From assembly GCA_008694505.1 (NCBI GenBank), contig VZDJ01007753.1, positions 10,635,666 to 10,699,665 of the forward strand: a DNA stretch of 64,000 nt. Reading direction: 5' to 3'. The translations under genes and the position numbers were made by a program. Shown in pieces: positions 26,301-40,318 of this stretch. The stretch's first letter is position 1; each line of letters starts with the position of its first letter. Origin of the DNA: Cyanoderma ruficeps (lineage: Eukaryota; Chordata; Aves; Passeriformes; Timaliidae). A model generated the notes under the pieces. It was given only the letters and a program-made list of their open reading frames with translations, was not told where the DNA came from and did no database searches.

Positions 26301-26888
26301 TGGAAAGTATCTCTTAGAATTCTAATATTAAATTGGGTCAACCCCACTACAATCACACAAGGTAACACTTGTATATGAGAAAACAAGGGCACACAATGCT
26401 GTTTAAATTTAGACATCATCCAGTGCCCTTTAGGCACCTTACAGGCTAAAGCACAGGAATGCAGCTGTGGGGTTTTATTCCAAAATCAGCTTTCCAATTG
26501 TATACTTGCACACTTTACATCACACTTCAGCCAGTAGTCTGCTCCTGTGAACCTGTCTGGGTTACATGTTGTGACCCAATGAACTGCTCAAGGACAGGGC
26601 TGAGGACAAACTCACCAAAGTAACTGGACTGCACCCTCCCAGATCAGTCTTCTCACCAAACCTCAGATGGATTTCATACAGGCAGGCTCAGCTAATCATT
26701 CTCTTGTGTGCATTTGTTGTAAGAAGACAACTTAGCACAGGTCCCCGCCGAATATAGGATCACTTTCAGCTCCTGCTGCATGTTGGGGTGTCCCAGCCAC
26801 AGGGAACCAGCACATGGATGCACTGTGGCACCCAACAGAGTTAAGCATTACTGGGTTCAGCGACTTAGACCACTGAGTAACTGAAGGG

Positions 26889-26999
26889 ACTCTGGTTTAA
26901 GAGGATGAGCAGAATGAACCATTGTAGCTGGTACTCTGAGCACGTTGTAGGACTTTACCCTACAAAAGCAGGCTGTTTGTTTAGTGCCTAAACCAGAGT
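26889..26999. repeat. nested inverted repeats (possible stem-loop domain)
   Basis: ACTCTGGTTTA at 26889-26899 is exactly inverted as TAAACCAGAGT at 26989-26999. Inside this 111-bp unit a second inverted pair, TTGTAGG (26945-26951) and CCTACAA (26959-26965), encloses a 7-base loop. If transcribed, the strand could fold as an outer stem closing a smaller hairpin. It does not match a repeat family I recognise. It could be the ends of a small old non-autonomous DNA transposon or a conserved structured element. Confidence 0.4.
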
Positions 27000-27029
27000 A
27001 ATAAGCCAACACCAATGGTTGTTACTAAT

Positions 27030-27260
27030 TAGACTTTTAAAGAGCTTGCTGGGAATTTGTAGCTAAAAATTGCTGTGCCAAACCCCAAAGAGCTGGCCAT
27101 ATTTTAACTGCTCGACTGTGGCTGAAGCAGACAGAAATAGTCTTAAAATGTTGCATAATTATTCAGCTGCGTTACTTGTTAGTAGTCAATGTTAATTATG
27201 CATTAAAAGCTAAGAATGTTATTTATGACTGTCCAGGGTAATATTTATTTATAATGTGTA
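27030..27260. promoter_or_regulatory. candidate neural-type enhancer: inverted POU motifs next to an E-box
   Basis: TGCATAATTA occurs at 27152-27161 on the + strand and again, exactly, at 27193-27202 on the minus strand. The first copy is two bases from an E-box CAGCTG (27164-27169). TGCATAATTA resembles POU class III sites, and POU plus E-box pairs are known from enhancers driven jointly by POU3 and proneural bHLH factors. The block also has AACTGCTCGACTGTGGCTGA and TTATTTATGACTGTCC and is free of simple repeats. The words are seen; the enhancer function and tissue are inference. Confidence 0.4.
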
Positions 27261-30200
27261 CTCAAGATTTTTGACAGAAAGCTGTCTTATATGTGCTCTA
27301 TGATTCAAGAGCAGGAGCAGGAAAGAGGGCCCCAGATTTCATTTTATATATATGGCACTTATCTCTTCCTGTATGGTAAACGTAAGCAGCCACTCAAACT
27401 ATTTTTTGGATTTAAAATATTATCAACAACCAATTAAAAAGAGCAAGTTGACATGTAAATCTGCTATGCATCTGAAACCAACTTTAAACACTCCTAACTA
27501 AGAAAAGAGTATGTATAAAATATCTCCAACACCTTCCCCCTCACTGAGTTTCACAGAAAGTTACATGATGCTCTGCAATGAATTCAACGCAGCAATCAGT
27601 CAACACATCTTCTCACAAGTTGATTTCACAAAAGACAGGGCTTTAACAAACCAAAACAGACAAGTTTGATTTTTTTCTTTTTTAACCAAGAATTATTCCA
27701 GATCACTGTCAGCCATAGCTAACCAATAACTAAATTTCTTTTTTCTGGATTTAGGAAACTCCCTTGAATGTAAACCACATAGGTTTTGCTACAAGGAAGA
27801 CCTGCTAAGACCTGCTTTCCAGCCCACACTATACACTAAGAGACAGCAAAACCACTTAAGTAGCACAAATTCTGTATGAGGCCTGCTCTTGTAACTAAGG
27901 TCAGAAAGAAGCATAATAGCTTAACACGTGGCAAAGTCTACTGGCTACTTTTGGAACTAGATTTAACACAATGGCATTCCTGGGGGCTTTTTGGGGGAGA
28001 CAATAGAGAAGGGGATAATGCAAAGATTGCAAAGACTAACAGACATGAACATTTGAGAGCAAATATGTTCAACATCACATTCAAGGGTACTGCATCAAAA
28101 TTATTATTGCATTGTAATCCAGAAGCAAAAAAGTTTGGGCAGGAAGTATGAAATTTGGAATAATATGAAATACAGTTATAAACAGGACAAATTGTACTCA
28201 CTACTAAATTTCTATAAATCCTTTCAAGAGCAGATAGCCTATAAATAATTTAGAATGAATGCAAATTAACTAAAAATAGATCTTTAGATTTATTCTGTAC
28301 AGGAAAGGAAGAGATTTAAATCAGAATTCAAATGTTTTCAGAATTATGCAGGCCGTTACTTTTGAACTTATGAAATCCAATAAATAGACTTTCAAAAGAT
28401 AACAGCAAACCCATTTGTTTTGGTTTTGCCATGAACCCACCCAATGCATTGAGAAGTGAGAGATGGACTCCTGATTTTCAACCAGTTCTCAGTTCCTGGT
28501 CATTTCTCCTTTACTCAACCATGCTTATCTTTGTCTGCTCCTGCAGGACATAAACACTTACAGAAATAACTACTGTTACTCATGTAGTTCCCTATACAAA
28601 ACCAGTAGAGAAAAGGACAGCACATGCCTCCCTCCCTTTTCTTCAAAACAGAACTCTGCACTTTACCAGTCTTAAAATTCGTTCTCATCTTAATGTTTCT
28701 ATCCATGGTTGCCTTCCACTGTCAGAATGGGTTAATGACCTGTCAAAGGGCAATGAACTCCACTGTTCTAGTGCTCCAGACTTTACTGAAAATACCCAGA
28801 TTTGGGGTTGCTACGGTCTGAAAGGACGGGGGAAAGTTTATAAAAATTTATCCATTTTTTTTCTCATGTTGATGTTTTCACGATTAACATAGCCCTTGCC
28901 TCTATCTTATTGTGAAACCTTGTAAGCAGACCTCTCGAACCTCAATTTCTTTTCGTGGGTAGACAAAGTGAATGTGACAGGATAGCTAAGGCTTGCATTC
29001 TTTTATTTTCTCATGCCAAAATATAAACTGTAAATATAAACTTGCTTGCAGTACAGAAAGAAAGTACATTATTGCATCAAGCCCTATCATGAAGTAAGCA
29101 GATTAGCAATGCTGGAAAATAAGCCAACTTGAAATCCTTGCTGGCTATTTCATTTCCCACAGGATTTTAGAGGCAGTTCAGAGGAAGCTTCCATCCTTGC
29201 AGTTTCCAAACCCTCTTCCTGTAATGACTTTCTTCTCATGAAGATTAGCAGGTTTTTCTAATAATTATGTAAACCTCCCTGAAGAACCACAGGCTCTCAT
29301 CTATCACACCCCAGCCTGCATTTACTGCATGTATGCCCTCTTTTCATGTTTAAATTAAATACTCCTTTACTCCATGCACAGATTCACGGGAAAGATTTCA
29401 GTGTAATTTACATACTACAAAAAGGGAGCAATACCACCTCCAAATGAGATTTTGTGAACTTACAGAAAATAAGAATGTAAAAAAATGTGAGCCTGAATAC
29501 GAGATGGTACGATAAATGCAACCTGCATACCCAGTTAAGAGCCTGGCTTTGAATAGGGGCTGCAAATGCAACACACATTAGGTACAGCTGGAACATTGAA
29601 TGGTCAGCTTCATAAACCAAACTCACAGATGTTTAAAAAAAGAGTCAATAAAATGTCAATAGAAATGTGTTATCCTAGTTCCTGGTCCTAACAGAGATGG
29701 ATAACTGACAGTACCACACACATCACTGACATCAGGTAATGTACGAATAAAAAGCCTTCCAAAAACCCTTCCAAGCATACTCTTTCAAAAGTAGGCTTCC
29801 AAATGCAAAGTATCTGCCATAGGGAACTGAATTATTTTTCCACTTTGCAAGATATAAACATGCAAAGCATTAAGATTAAAATACTTGTGCACTTGGATTG
29901 TGTCTCCCCACTCTTTCAAGTTGCAAATGTTGTCAAAAGGCACAAAACATTACTCCACCACCAACCCTCTAAAACTTTTATGGTAGCAATAATATATAAA
30001 TTACAACATTAATATGACCACAAATGTGTGTAATTTACAACTGTGCTTTACCAGACATTCAAATTCTAACTCACAAACATAGGTGGATTTAATTCTATCG
30101 CTTGGCTAATCCTCCTGCTCAGACTGTCAAAGTAGAAATGGATGTTCTGACCTATATTTCCAGAGGTGTCCTTGAACTTTTGCAAGGTTAGACATCACTA

Positions 30201-32795
30201 AAAGTCTTTAGTCCAACAAATTGGACAGCAATCATACACAGGCATAGGACAAATGGCATCTTTGCATCAAAGCAGTGGTGAAACACACCAAAGGTGAATC
30301 ACTTAGAATAAGCCCATTATTGTTTGAGAGATGCTCAAAAATTATATACTTGACAAACGTTTTCAGAGAAATTAAACATTCAGCATTTCTGAAAGCCAAG
30401 TTCATTTGAAGCAGTGGTCCCTTGACATACTCCCTGTTATCCCAGCACTTCTGCTCTCTGTCCTGTTCTTTTCCATGTCAAAAGTCACAGAAGCTCCCCT
30501 TCTGAGTAATACAGGATAAGCAATATGGGCCCACAAGAAAAAATGGAAGGGCCCTAACTCTGTACAACCACTTGCTTCCTTTTTCTGTGCTCTGTGTGTG
30601 TCCTTATAACACCTGTGTAACTGATAGCTATGACAACTCTCTAGCCTTTTGTTCATGATGGAGGAAGCCCTCATCTCTAAACCCTATATTTCTCTGCAGA
30701 TATGTTGCTCTCCACTCTCTCTCAAGCTTATTTATTTTTATCCTTAGCCGTCACAGTACTGCTGATGCCACTAATGTCCCTTTTCCCCAAAACAGGAATA
30801 ACTTTTATCCCCAAAAATGCAAGCAGATGCATCAGTTTCTCAGTTTGTCCTCTACTGCCCTTCTAACTTCCCTTTTCATTCCCCATCACACAATTTTCAC
30901 ACTGTTCATTTCTGAATCATCACAGGCTTCTTCTTTGTTCTCCCATTAACTGACTCCCAGTCCCTAATAGGGGTCCCTGTGGTTTCCTTTTCCCTTCAGT
31001 ACCATTATGGTCTCTTAAGTATCAGAACAGCAGAGTCTGTATTCCCCATGGCAGATTCATCACTGTTCTGCAAGGCTTTCTGAGCACAATGCCAGTCCTT
31101 TCTTTCCTAATTCTTATTATTAGATGTCAGAAAACTAAAACACTCAGCTGTTAATTGAAACTTCTGGAGAATAAGAAGAAATAATTAAGGGGAATGCTGT
31201 AATGGTCACCGAGATCTGCTTATCGCCAACTGCAAGGGAATGCTAAGGTGATTTAGCAGATAACTGCTATGATGACAGCTATTTCTCTCCTATTTTCTCT
31301 GACTTAATTTTCTGGGTTTGTAGTTATTTTATATTTTGGAGATGAGGAAGCATGATTTTTTTAGCTTTCTGACATAGTTAAAAGAATACAAAAATAGCTG
31401 ATAATGCACTAAAAATCAATCTAGATGTTAACACTCAAGGAACTAAAGAGAGGAAGCGTGGGTAAGGCAGCTTTTTTTGAAAGAGACGAAAGTTTATTTT
31501 ACAATTATCTCCAAAGGCATGATGAAAATGCACACCAAGATGCTGAAGTAACCTGCTGGGGCCTTGCTGGGATGGCCTTGGCATGCCTTTTCCTGCCCCA
31601 GAGCTCCTGGAGCTGTAGGCTCTTGGACTCTCTCCACCCTACCCCTAACCACAAACAAGATTTCCAATACAAACAAGTCACTCAGGAAAAAAGGGAAAAG
31701 CTACAATCCACTGACAAAAGACGTATTTCCTCTTCCTACACAGAAGGAAATCCAACTGTTACTAAGCACACCCACATGTAAAGGAAAGTTAAACAAAAGA
31801 GCAGCAACAAGGGGACTAGAGGGTAACTTACCATCCGAAGGACACAGCTTACAGCACAGGACTTACACCAGCTGTTTTCGTAACGTTCTAATTCAGAACC
31901 ATATTAACCAACTATTTTAATGTTAAGTAGACAAGCTTTATAGAGCTGGCTTGCTAAATGTTCTCTCCCAATGTCAACCCATCAGCTGTCTTCACTTGTT
32001 ATCATATTAAACCTGTTCAAAATTATTAAATTAACCACAAGACAGAAATACAGCAATTTTTCATCTAATGCGTGAATCTCTTCAAATCCTATTTTAGGAT
32101 TTGAAGGCTACAGAGTAGCCTTCTCATTCATACTGGGGCTCTAGTCCTCATTGCAATGTATCACTTCTCTATAAAACTCAGACTCTTACTTGCAAAATGC
32201 TGACTTCCATGAGCAGAAGGTCTCCTGGCCTTACCCCAGACCTCTTAAGCCCTAGATCGTGGTACTGACAGATACCATTTCCACCAAATCTGCCCTAGAA
32301 AATTCCCAGATTCTAGTACTGGTTTTGAAACTTTGTGAATCATAACAAAGGAGATATATGTATGAGGGTTTGTTTTGCTTAATTACATCCTTTAAATTCA
32401 GGCAAACTGATGAACTTAGCAAGGTAAGGCCAAAAATACCCAAATTCATTTGAATTAAATTTCTACAAGGACAGCAAAAGAAGAGAATATTGGGACACTC
32501 AGCTAGAGCCATCCTTAATTTTTTCTTTGGCCTTCAGAATTTCAGTACTTATCAAAAGAATGTTATTTCTGTACATCTCCAGTGTCCTCCTGAAAATTTT
32601 TCCACCAAGGGGTTTTAGGATTTTTTTTTAAGCACAAAGTTGGTCTTTAACTCTTGATCAGTTTTCCAAAACTAGTGCACAGATTATATGGACTTCAGAA
32701 ACATAAAAAGCAAGAACAGACTGACTTTTATCATAACAATTGTGGTTATGTTCCTAAAAGGAGCAGCCTTTTTCCTAAACACGGTCATTAACAAA

Positions 32796-32853
32796 TTAAT
32801 GACAAGCTAGGTAGGACACAAATGAATGTGCTTTGTCCTACCTAGGGAATTAA
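32796..32853. repeat. 12-bp perfect hairpin with extended stem
   Basis: CTAGGTAGGACA (32807-32818) is perfectly inverted as TGTCCTACCTAG (32834-32845) around a 15-base loop. Beyond a 6/3-base internal loop a further TTAAT (32796-32800) pairs with ATTAA (32849-32853). The result is a roughly 58-nt imperfect hairpin with a miRNA-like outline, though its stem is shorter than a normal pre-miRNA. It may be a cruciform-prone site, a non-autonomous element end or chance. Confidence 0.45.
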
Positions 32854-35800
32854 CTAAACTAACAATGCAGCCATTAATTCCTGGTAACTACCATGCTATT
32901 GAGGATTACTGCTGCACTAATCTTTTGTCATAAAACACAGAGCAGTTAGACATACCACAAAACTTCTGCCATGATGAGATGTTTATATCATGACACTAAT
33001 TTACACCTTGCTTTTACCAATCCTTGCACAGGGAAAGAACACACCCCGTGGTACATGATGCCATTGGCATCTCCTCCTCACACACATGCTGACTCTTTCA
33101 TTCCATTCACATGCATAGGTTCATCATCTCGGGACAACAAACTTCTGCCAACACGTGTAAGTGGCTGTGCTTAGGTATCTGAAAAAATGACTGAAAATCA
33201 ACTATGTAGTATTATTATTAAAATAAAAAATTAAAATAAGCTAAGTTAGGTTGCTTACAGAGGAAGAATAAAAATGTTTAGAAATGTTTCAGGACTCGGT
33301 GTGAGTCAAATAATAGAAAAATTATTTTTCCAAGGGCACTAAATAAATCACAGAGATTGAAATTCACACGCCACCTTCACTGCAGTTTTACTGTCCTTGA
33401 CCTTTGCTATTTAACATTAAAAATGTTAAGCACAGGCACCGTTTCTAGAGAAAGACACATTACAAGAGCAACCAAAAGCACTTACAAGTCCTTTGTGACT
33501 GATCAGGGTACCATAGCTTTCATTAAACTGCCTGAGTCAAAGAACCCAATAGTTTTGGACGTTCAGGAGAAACTGTAATGTGGAATTTTCTATGCTGCCT
33601 CTGCCCACATCCTCTAAAGAACTAATGAGTGTTTTGTGGTTGGTTGTTTTATAAAAAGCTTATTGAGAAGGGAAGGGGAAATAAAGGCAGCCTACAGTGT
33701 CTTGCATGAAAGTCTGATTTGCAACAACAAAGAAACAGAAGTGCTGAAATTCTTCAGAAAATAATGACAAAACAGACTTTATTCTGAAAAGCAATCCCTA
33801 AATGTAACCCAAATAAACCAAATGAAAACAACAGGCCACGTACTACAGACAAAATACAACGCAAATCAGATAGACTGTGTGAGACACTGAGCTTTCCATG
33901 CCAGTTAGAAAGGCAGCACGTACCTTGTGGGAGCACAGCTAAGCAGTCAGAGAGCTGGTGTATTTTGGCCAGCACATAGATAGGTGCTGACAGGGAAGCC
34001 AGATGGCATCCATCTAGTCCAAGTGGCTGGCTGCCTCTTGGCTGGCCACCTCATGGTGCTTCTATCCCTACAGCAGATACACTGGCCTGCAGGTTATTTG
34101 CAAGATTCTGTCTTGGAACCTTGCTTCATTTAGTGGGGAGTCAATGGCAGACAGAATGTTGAGAGAAAAGGAAAAAAATAGAAGTCTTGGAAGACACAAT
34201 TTGAAACAGGGAACAAGGTGAGACGAATGGAGAGGAGGATGTGCTAGAGGAGAAAGGTACAGCCTGTCACCTAGATCAGATGAAGTATTTAACAGCTCAC
34301 CTCTGCATTTGAGATGGAAACTTTGACAGCAGAGGCCATACTGACATTACAGCACTTAATGGCTCTACCAAGTGCATTTAGAGCATGACACTTGACAAGG
34401 AAACACGTAATTCTCTCTCCTGTCCTTTTCCTAAAACTGCCAGAATTGGAGCTGTCCTTCCTAAGCAGTCAATAAAACATGACCTCTTAAGGTTTTCTAG
34501 TATCAGATCAGGACACTTTTTTTTTTTTTCCCCAGTTCACAGTTGTAGGTTTTTTTCCAGTTCTCAGTGGGGAATCAAATGACTAGATAGTCTTGGAGAC
34601 TAACTTAAGGACCTGCGATTGGTACAAAATGTACTCTAGTGGCTTGCGAAAGAAGTATGATAAATATGTACTGGAAAGGAAAATCTTATTCTGTCTACTA
34701 CTTCACCTCTCTAAGATCACAAGCAATTGTACCCATGGCATTCTTGTTTTGAACATGATGATGACTAAACCCTTAAAATATTATTTGTTTTCATTTTTAG
34801 GATTAGTGATATTAAGTATTAGTTCTTACTTTTAAGAAGCTACCCCATTTCCCAATACGCGGTAAAAGCAAACTGGTAGCACTGCTTGCTGGTCTCCCAT
34901 GAGGATTAGCCAACTGGGATCACCTCACCATCACCACCTGAGCTGATAACACTCACCTATGGTAGATTGCATTCTGTATAAGGGCCACCAGTCCTACTGC
35001 CTCTGAAAGAAGCTTTCTGGTTCAACTTAGATGATTCAACACCATATACCAGAGCCCATCAAAAAACACTTCTGTCAGCTCAACTGAGAAACCACTGAGC
35101 AATCACTACAGAAAACACAACTACACTGAGAAATAACACTGGCATTTGCTTCCTTGAGTGACTATCACAAGAGTATAGAGCAAAGGAAGATCAAGAACAT
35201 AGTGCTTCCTGCCTTCCCTCAAATGGTAGTGTCAGGCAGTTTTGGTGTTCAAATATAGCTAAACTCTCACACAGATATATACAGAGTACCCTGACAATAG
35301 TGAGTTTGAAAATGCCACTTCCTGATCTGACCTCAGCAGACTTTAATTTGTCCTGCAGCCTGGATATCTTTTCTTTTCTACTTGCTGAAGAGACACAGCC
35401 TTTGTTTTAAATGCTTTTCATGTGAAAAACTTGAATCTAGAGTACATTAAAATTTCTCTTCATTATAGCTCCTTTTCCAAATCAGTTATTTCATACTGCC
35501 TGAGTTTTTCTCACTCAGTTGAAGAGATCAGAAGTTGTGCAGCATTTCTGGCATTTCACCCATCTCAGTTCATACAGTGAATATTGACTCAATGGTGGTT
35601 TTATATTTTATACTTCACTGTTCTAAGTTTCTGAAGTAATGACTTTGATCACAGCTGATGAGGAGTGTGAAGTTCTCCTACTCAGGATTTGCCACAGCAC
35701 TATGCACTCTATGACTCAGTTTCTTGGCTTCACATCTGAGTTGTTCTGGTTTAACCATCCTGGTCAGGCTCCCAAATTAAGTATCTTCCACTGACCTGGT

Positions 35801-37298
35801 GTAGCACCTCTAACAATCTTTTATATAATAACTCTATAAATATATGGTTTGATAATCAGGTTTGTATTTTTCTTTAAAGCAGACTTATTAAAAATTCTTT
35901 ACCTTCTTATGCTGTGCACACAAAACAAAAACATAACTTCTATTCCATACTTGATCAACATTTAATCACTTGAACAGTAATGGAAAAAAAACAGAAAACA
36001 CTTCCACAAAATTAAAATTTACTCACAAATACTCATCTGAAACACTGTGATTCTGTTTTTAAATTTTGTCTCTGCACTAAATTGCTCTCAAACCCTTTCT
36101 CTCTGGCAAAGCTGCTATGATTCCAGTTCCATTAAAGCCAAACCCTATATGGTAGTAGGAGGTGTCAGGATGGGATAAAAAAAAAAACCAGTGAAGTACT
36201 TCAGTGGCATATATGACAAGTACTTCAAAGCCATAAATCCTACAAAAGTACCTCAGAGAATAATGATCAGTCAAGACTTTAATCATCGGCAAAAGTGAGC
36301 TGAGAGAATAGGGAGGGCCCTAAGGGTAATAGCTGTAAAATGAAAGTGTCCACCGGGCGCATTTTTTTCATTACAGACAATTGAGCCATTTCTCAACCTT
36401 GTTTATCTTTAGCTTTTCCTGTTAGACCAGAGGGAGAGTAAGGAATATTATACCCAGCTTCTTCCAGTGAAGTAGAAAGAAAAATGCCAGAAATGCTTTA
36501 AGACAAACAATGCTACTTTCACAGATCTGGTTATGTGAGTTTTTTGGGGGCAGGCTTCCAGGCTGAGTTCCAACCCATGGTCCCTTGAACATCCAACATC
36601 TGGCTGAAATCCAACTCTGTTCTTGGCCCAGGATACACAGCATACTTTGGGTATCCTAGCATGAATTTCTGAGTACTGAGACACATAATCCCATTATTCA
36701 CATTATCTCAAACAATCCCTTTGTCTCCTGAGCCTCCATCAGATCCTTCATGCCGTCTTCTGGCTTAAATTCACCCAGTCCCAGAAGACCTGGGAGATGT
36801 GACAGACATGTAGATTCCTGTAATATGGATAAGTTTTGCCCCAGTTTTGAAAACCTTATCACTCTTTACTTAGTACTAGGTAGAGATAAAAAATTGAAAA
36901 AGATAATCGAGAGATTTACTTTTCACCAGAGCCTGAAATTTTATCTGAAACAACTGAGTAGCATTTGGTTTCCTCTTTCTTTTTCCTGACAGTTTTTGCA
37001 TCATAAATACCCTTGAGTTTTTTTCCCTAAATTGTGCAGAAGTCAAACAGCTGACATTATAATATCTAAATCTTTAACAAAATGATCAAAACCACAAATA
37101 CAAGCAGAATTTTCATAAATCAAGAGACTAAAACTTTCATTTAACTTGTTTGACTGTTAGTTTTTAATTATAAGTTGAATTAATGTCTAGAAGACAAATT
37201 CAACTCAATTCAATTCAACTCTGTCCATTTACTGATTACAAACATAAAAGACCAACACTGATCAACAATCTGGAAGTATATATTACCAACATTTTGCA

Positions 37299-37344
37299 GA
37301 ATCTCAGAATATCCTGAGTCAGAAGGGACCCACAAGGATCATTT
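37299..37344 (-). mobile_element. CR1 3' tail scrap (minus strand)
   Basis: GAATCTCAGAATATCCTGAG followed by TCAGAAGGGACCCACAAGGA and TCATTT matches the first 46 bases of the reverse-complemented CR1 3' end, as in the copies at 4343 and 46873. Only the tail remains, so this is a severely 5'-truncated insertion or a deletion remnant. Confidence 0.8.
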
Positions 37345-40318
37345 GATGTGTTACAGCTTAATAGCAGCTGAAAACATCAGTATGGTTACACTGTAGATGT
37401 ATTTCTGGGATGCTTCTTAATCCCATTCACTTATCCTAGAGACAAATGTAAAGCATGAAACAAAATTATATTATTATACTTGCTTAATATTGTTACTCAA
37501 GAAAAAAAAATTAAACTCTTTCTGGATGAACATAAAACTTATTTTGTGTGTTTTAAGTAAATTGCAAAGCCAAAGGCCAGTATAAATTTAAGCGATTCTT
37601 CTGATAGGACTCGAACCCAAGTGACTGAAACATACCTAGAAAGCTAAGATTAAAATAGACACCTAATTAAGCATCCCTGGTTAATGCAAAATAGCCTAGG
37701 AATAGCTATAATTTTTCAATCATCTCGGTGTACTACTGATAAGTGAAGTTGTTGAAAAGTGCACACTTATATCAGGTTCCAGGTTAAGTTAATTTTGCTC
37801 ACTGCTGTGAGTTAGGACACAAATGGAGTTGGTACTCAATCTTTAAGGAACTGAAATCATTGTAGAAACTACTGTCCTACTGTCTATCAAACTTCACCAA
37901 AGCAACACAGTTGTCACTTGGAAAAATGTGAAATTTGTTATTGTATCTTCCATTTCACCCCAAAATAATCAAAAAAAACATTGGTGCTCTTTTTCCCCTT
38001 TAGGAACCATATTCTGATGTTGTACGTGACCAATAAGAGGGACTAAGTCACTTCCATCCATATGGAAAGGATAAGAGAGAAGTTTTTCTACATACTGGAT
38101 TTCTTAGGGACAAAAGAAGACCACCTTATTTTATGGTGGGGAAAAAAAAAACCACAAACAAAAGATTAGCTATTAATAATGAACCAAAAAGCCAGATGGA
38201 AAATAGAAGCAAACTGGTCTAATTTCAACATTTTATTTTTATTTCCTTTGTCCCATATTTCAGGGCTTTTTAGTGTAAATTTATTTAAGCTACAGAATAT
38301 AAGATCATGCCTTTTAAAAAGTATGAAATTATGAGAATAGGATACTTACATAAAAAAATTTCATAATTAATTTTTTCAGCAAAATTAATATTGATTGAAA
38401 AACTCATATGTGCTGATTATAGTCTTATGTCTTCTGAAAATATTGTTCACAGTATTAGAAAATGTGCATTTACTACTATAACACACAGTTAGCAGTTAGT
38501 TTTGCAGCAATAAAGGGTCCCAATGGAATTATAGACTTCTCAGCATCACTGAAAAATAAGGCAGGAAGCAGAAAAAGCCAAACCAAAATATTAATACAGC
38601 TTTTTTTAGCCACAACTTTCTAGTCCATCAACAATGGGTCACCATGGGAAGCTCTTCCTTCTCCTGCCACCCAGTTGCATATCCCCATTGTGTCCCTGCA
38701 AAACTTTCCATTTCTTCAGGTGTGCAAAGAGATCAGTTTACAAGATTGCAACCTATTAGAACATAGAAAACCATGTGGTGGAAACCTCACCTGCAGCAGG
38801 ATATGAGTGAGTTGCTAAAGAAGAAGCAAGGGAGCCGTAGGGCTCTTTTAAATTATAAACCATCTATATTTGGTTAAAATGGCAGATCACAAGCCCTCTA
38901 CTTATTAACATGCCATTAAAAAGTAGCCACGGGGAAATCATCTTGCCCAATGAGAACTATTTTCATCTTTAGAAAATCTAAAGAATTAAATCTTCCAAAA
39001 AGAGAGAAAAATTGGCATTTTTTCAAAGCCTCCATTGTCTCGTAGGCTCTCCACTTCCTTTTGCTCTCTTCCCTTGCACAACACACAGAAAACTCAATTC
39101 TCTAAGTGACAAACCATCTCAGTTTATAAAATATTAGGTAAAATGCAACAGAAGCATAAGAGCACTCAAAGAAATTTAGATGTAGGAAATAATTTGGGAA
39201 GGGCTTGAGAAATGGTTTTTCAGGTGCGAGAATCTCAGCAAGCGAAACATTTCACAACCACCTTGGCTTTGACATGTGATAGAAATCTTCAGGGATCACC
39301 CTCTCAGATCATATTCTGCCATCTAGCAAGACTTCAGATATATCTAGGTCACATACAACACTCCATCCACCCCCCCATACACCTCGGCTGGCCTGACAAC
39401 TGTAAATATTTTATCACAGAGCTTTAAGGCCTGGCCTATTTCTTCAGGATATTTAGAACGTTAAATAATCATTTGGCAGTAAACAACTTCTAATAAACAT
39501 TTTTCCCCTCACTTTAACACTGTTGGCTGCTTCAGGGCAGAATATTGGATCTTATTCCTGTCTCTGGCCAAATGGAGGATTTCCTAGTTTTAAAAGGTCT
39601 GTTTCCTCCCTGCTACTAAGCAAGCTATTGAAAGTTATTGACAAATCCCATCGGCTACCAAATATTCTCTTAGCAGAATTAATTTGCTTTTTTCATTCCC
39701 AGTATGTTTATCTTTGATTTCAAGTATTCACTTCCTGACAAATCTTCAGTGTAAATACCTACAAATGCTGGTTGCTCAGTTGGCCACGCATCCCACTAGA
39801 GAGTTCAGCCTAGAGCACTGCGCTTGCAGCACATCATTCCCTTTTATGTACCAGTCAGGAAAGCTGCAGGTAACTCTACCATGGCAGAACCACACAGAGA
39901 AAAGACTCTGTAAACAACAGTGTGGAGGGGAACAGTGCAAATCCAAACCCTCTCCTCTAGCAATCAGTCACAGAAAGACCAAATCAAACACTTCAGTTCT
40001 ATGCATTCTCAAGATATTTGGAGTACAATTTTTAGCCAGTGATCCTTGTGGGTATGAGACTTTGCCTTTATGAGAGTAGGAAAAGCACTCAGCTCAGAGA
40101 ACTCAGTGGAAACATTTAAGATACTATTCACAGGGCAGATGGAGGATTTCCTATAAATGATGACGTGACCTTCAGATTATTCATATTATTATTCATATAT
40201 AAATTGCAGCAGCAAATTTTCTTCCAAGACCTTGGTGTACACATAATGGCTATTTAAGGAACAGTACAAAATTCCTATGCAACTATTTACAAATCCAACA
40301 CATTCCCTTGTTTTTCAG

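Larger units (their letters stand above)
23366..37298. other. long unique AT-rich tract
   Basis: Nearly 14 kb with no recognisable gene and no clear interspersed repeat. A-rich low-complexity patches lie at 23880-23930 and 24350-24385. A pyrimidine-rich stretch covers about 30660-31100. Notable structure at 26.9 kb, 27.1 kb and 32.8 kb is listed separately. Long reading frames (for example 23580-23978 and the overlapping pair at 31425-31920) have no recognisable domains. Confidence 0.7.

Noticed and set aside
26820..26900. Possible second MIR around GGGTTCAGCGACTTAGACCA
   Set aside because: Only a few words resemble MIR and not in the right order.
30660..31100. Pyrimidine-rich stretch considered as a LINE relic
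   Set aside because: No block could be aligned to a CR1, L3 or L2 pattern; left as unique DNA with strand bias.
37588..37650. tRNA-like or mitochondrial-insert signal around GGACTCGAACCCAAG
   Set aside because: The reverse strand has a T-arm-like GGGTTCGAGTCC, but the stem pairs poorly and no D-arm, anticodon arm or acceptor stem fits; no match to a bird mitochondrial tRNA order that I can recall.
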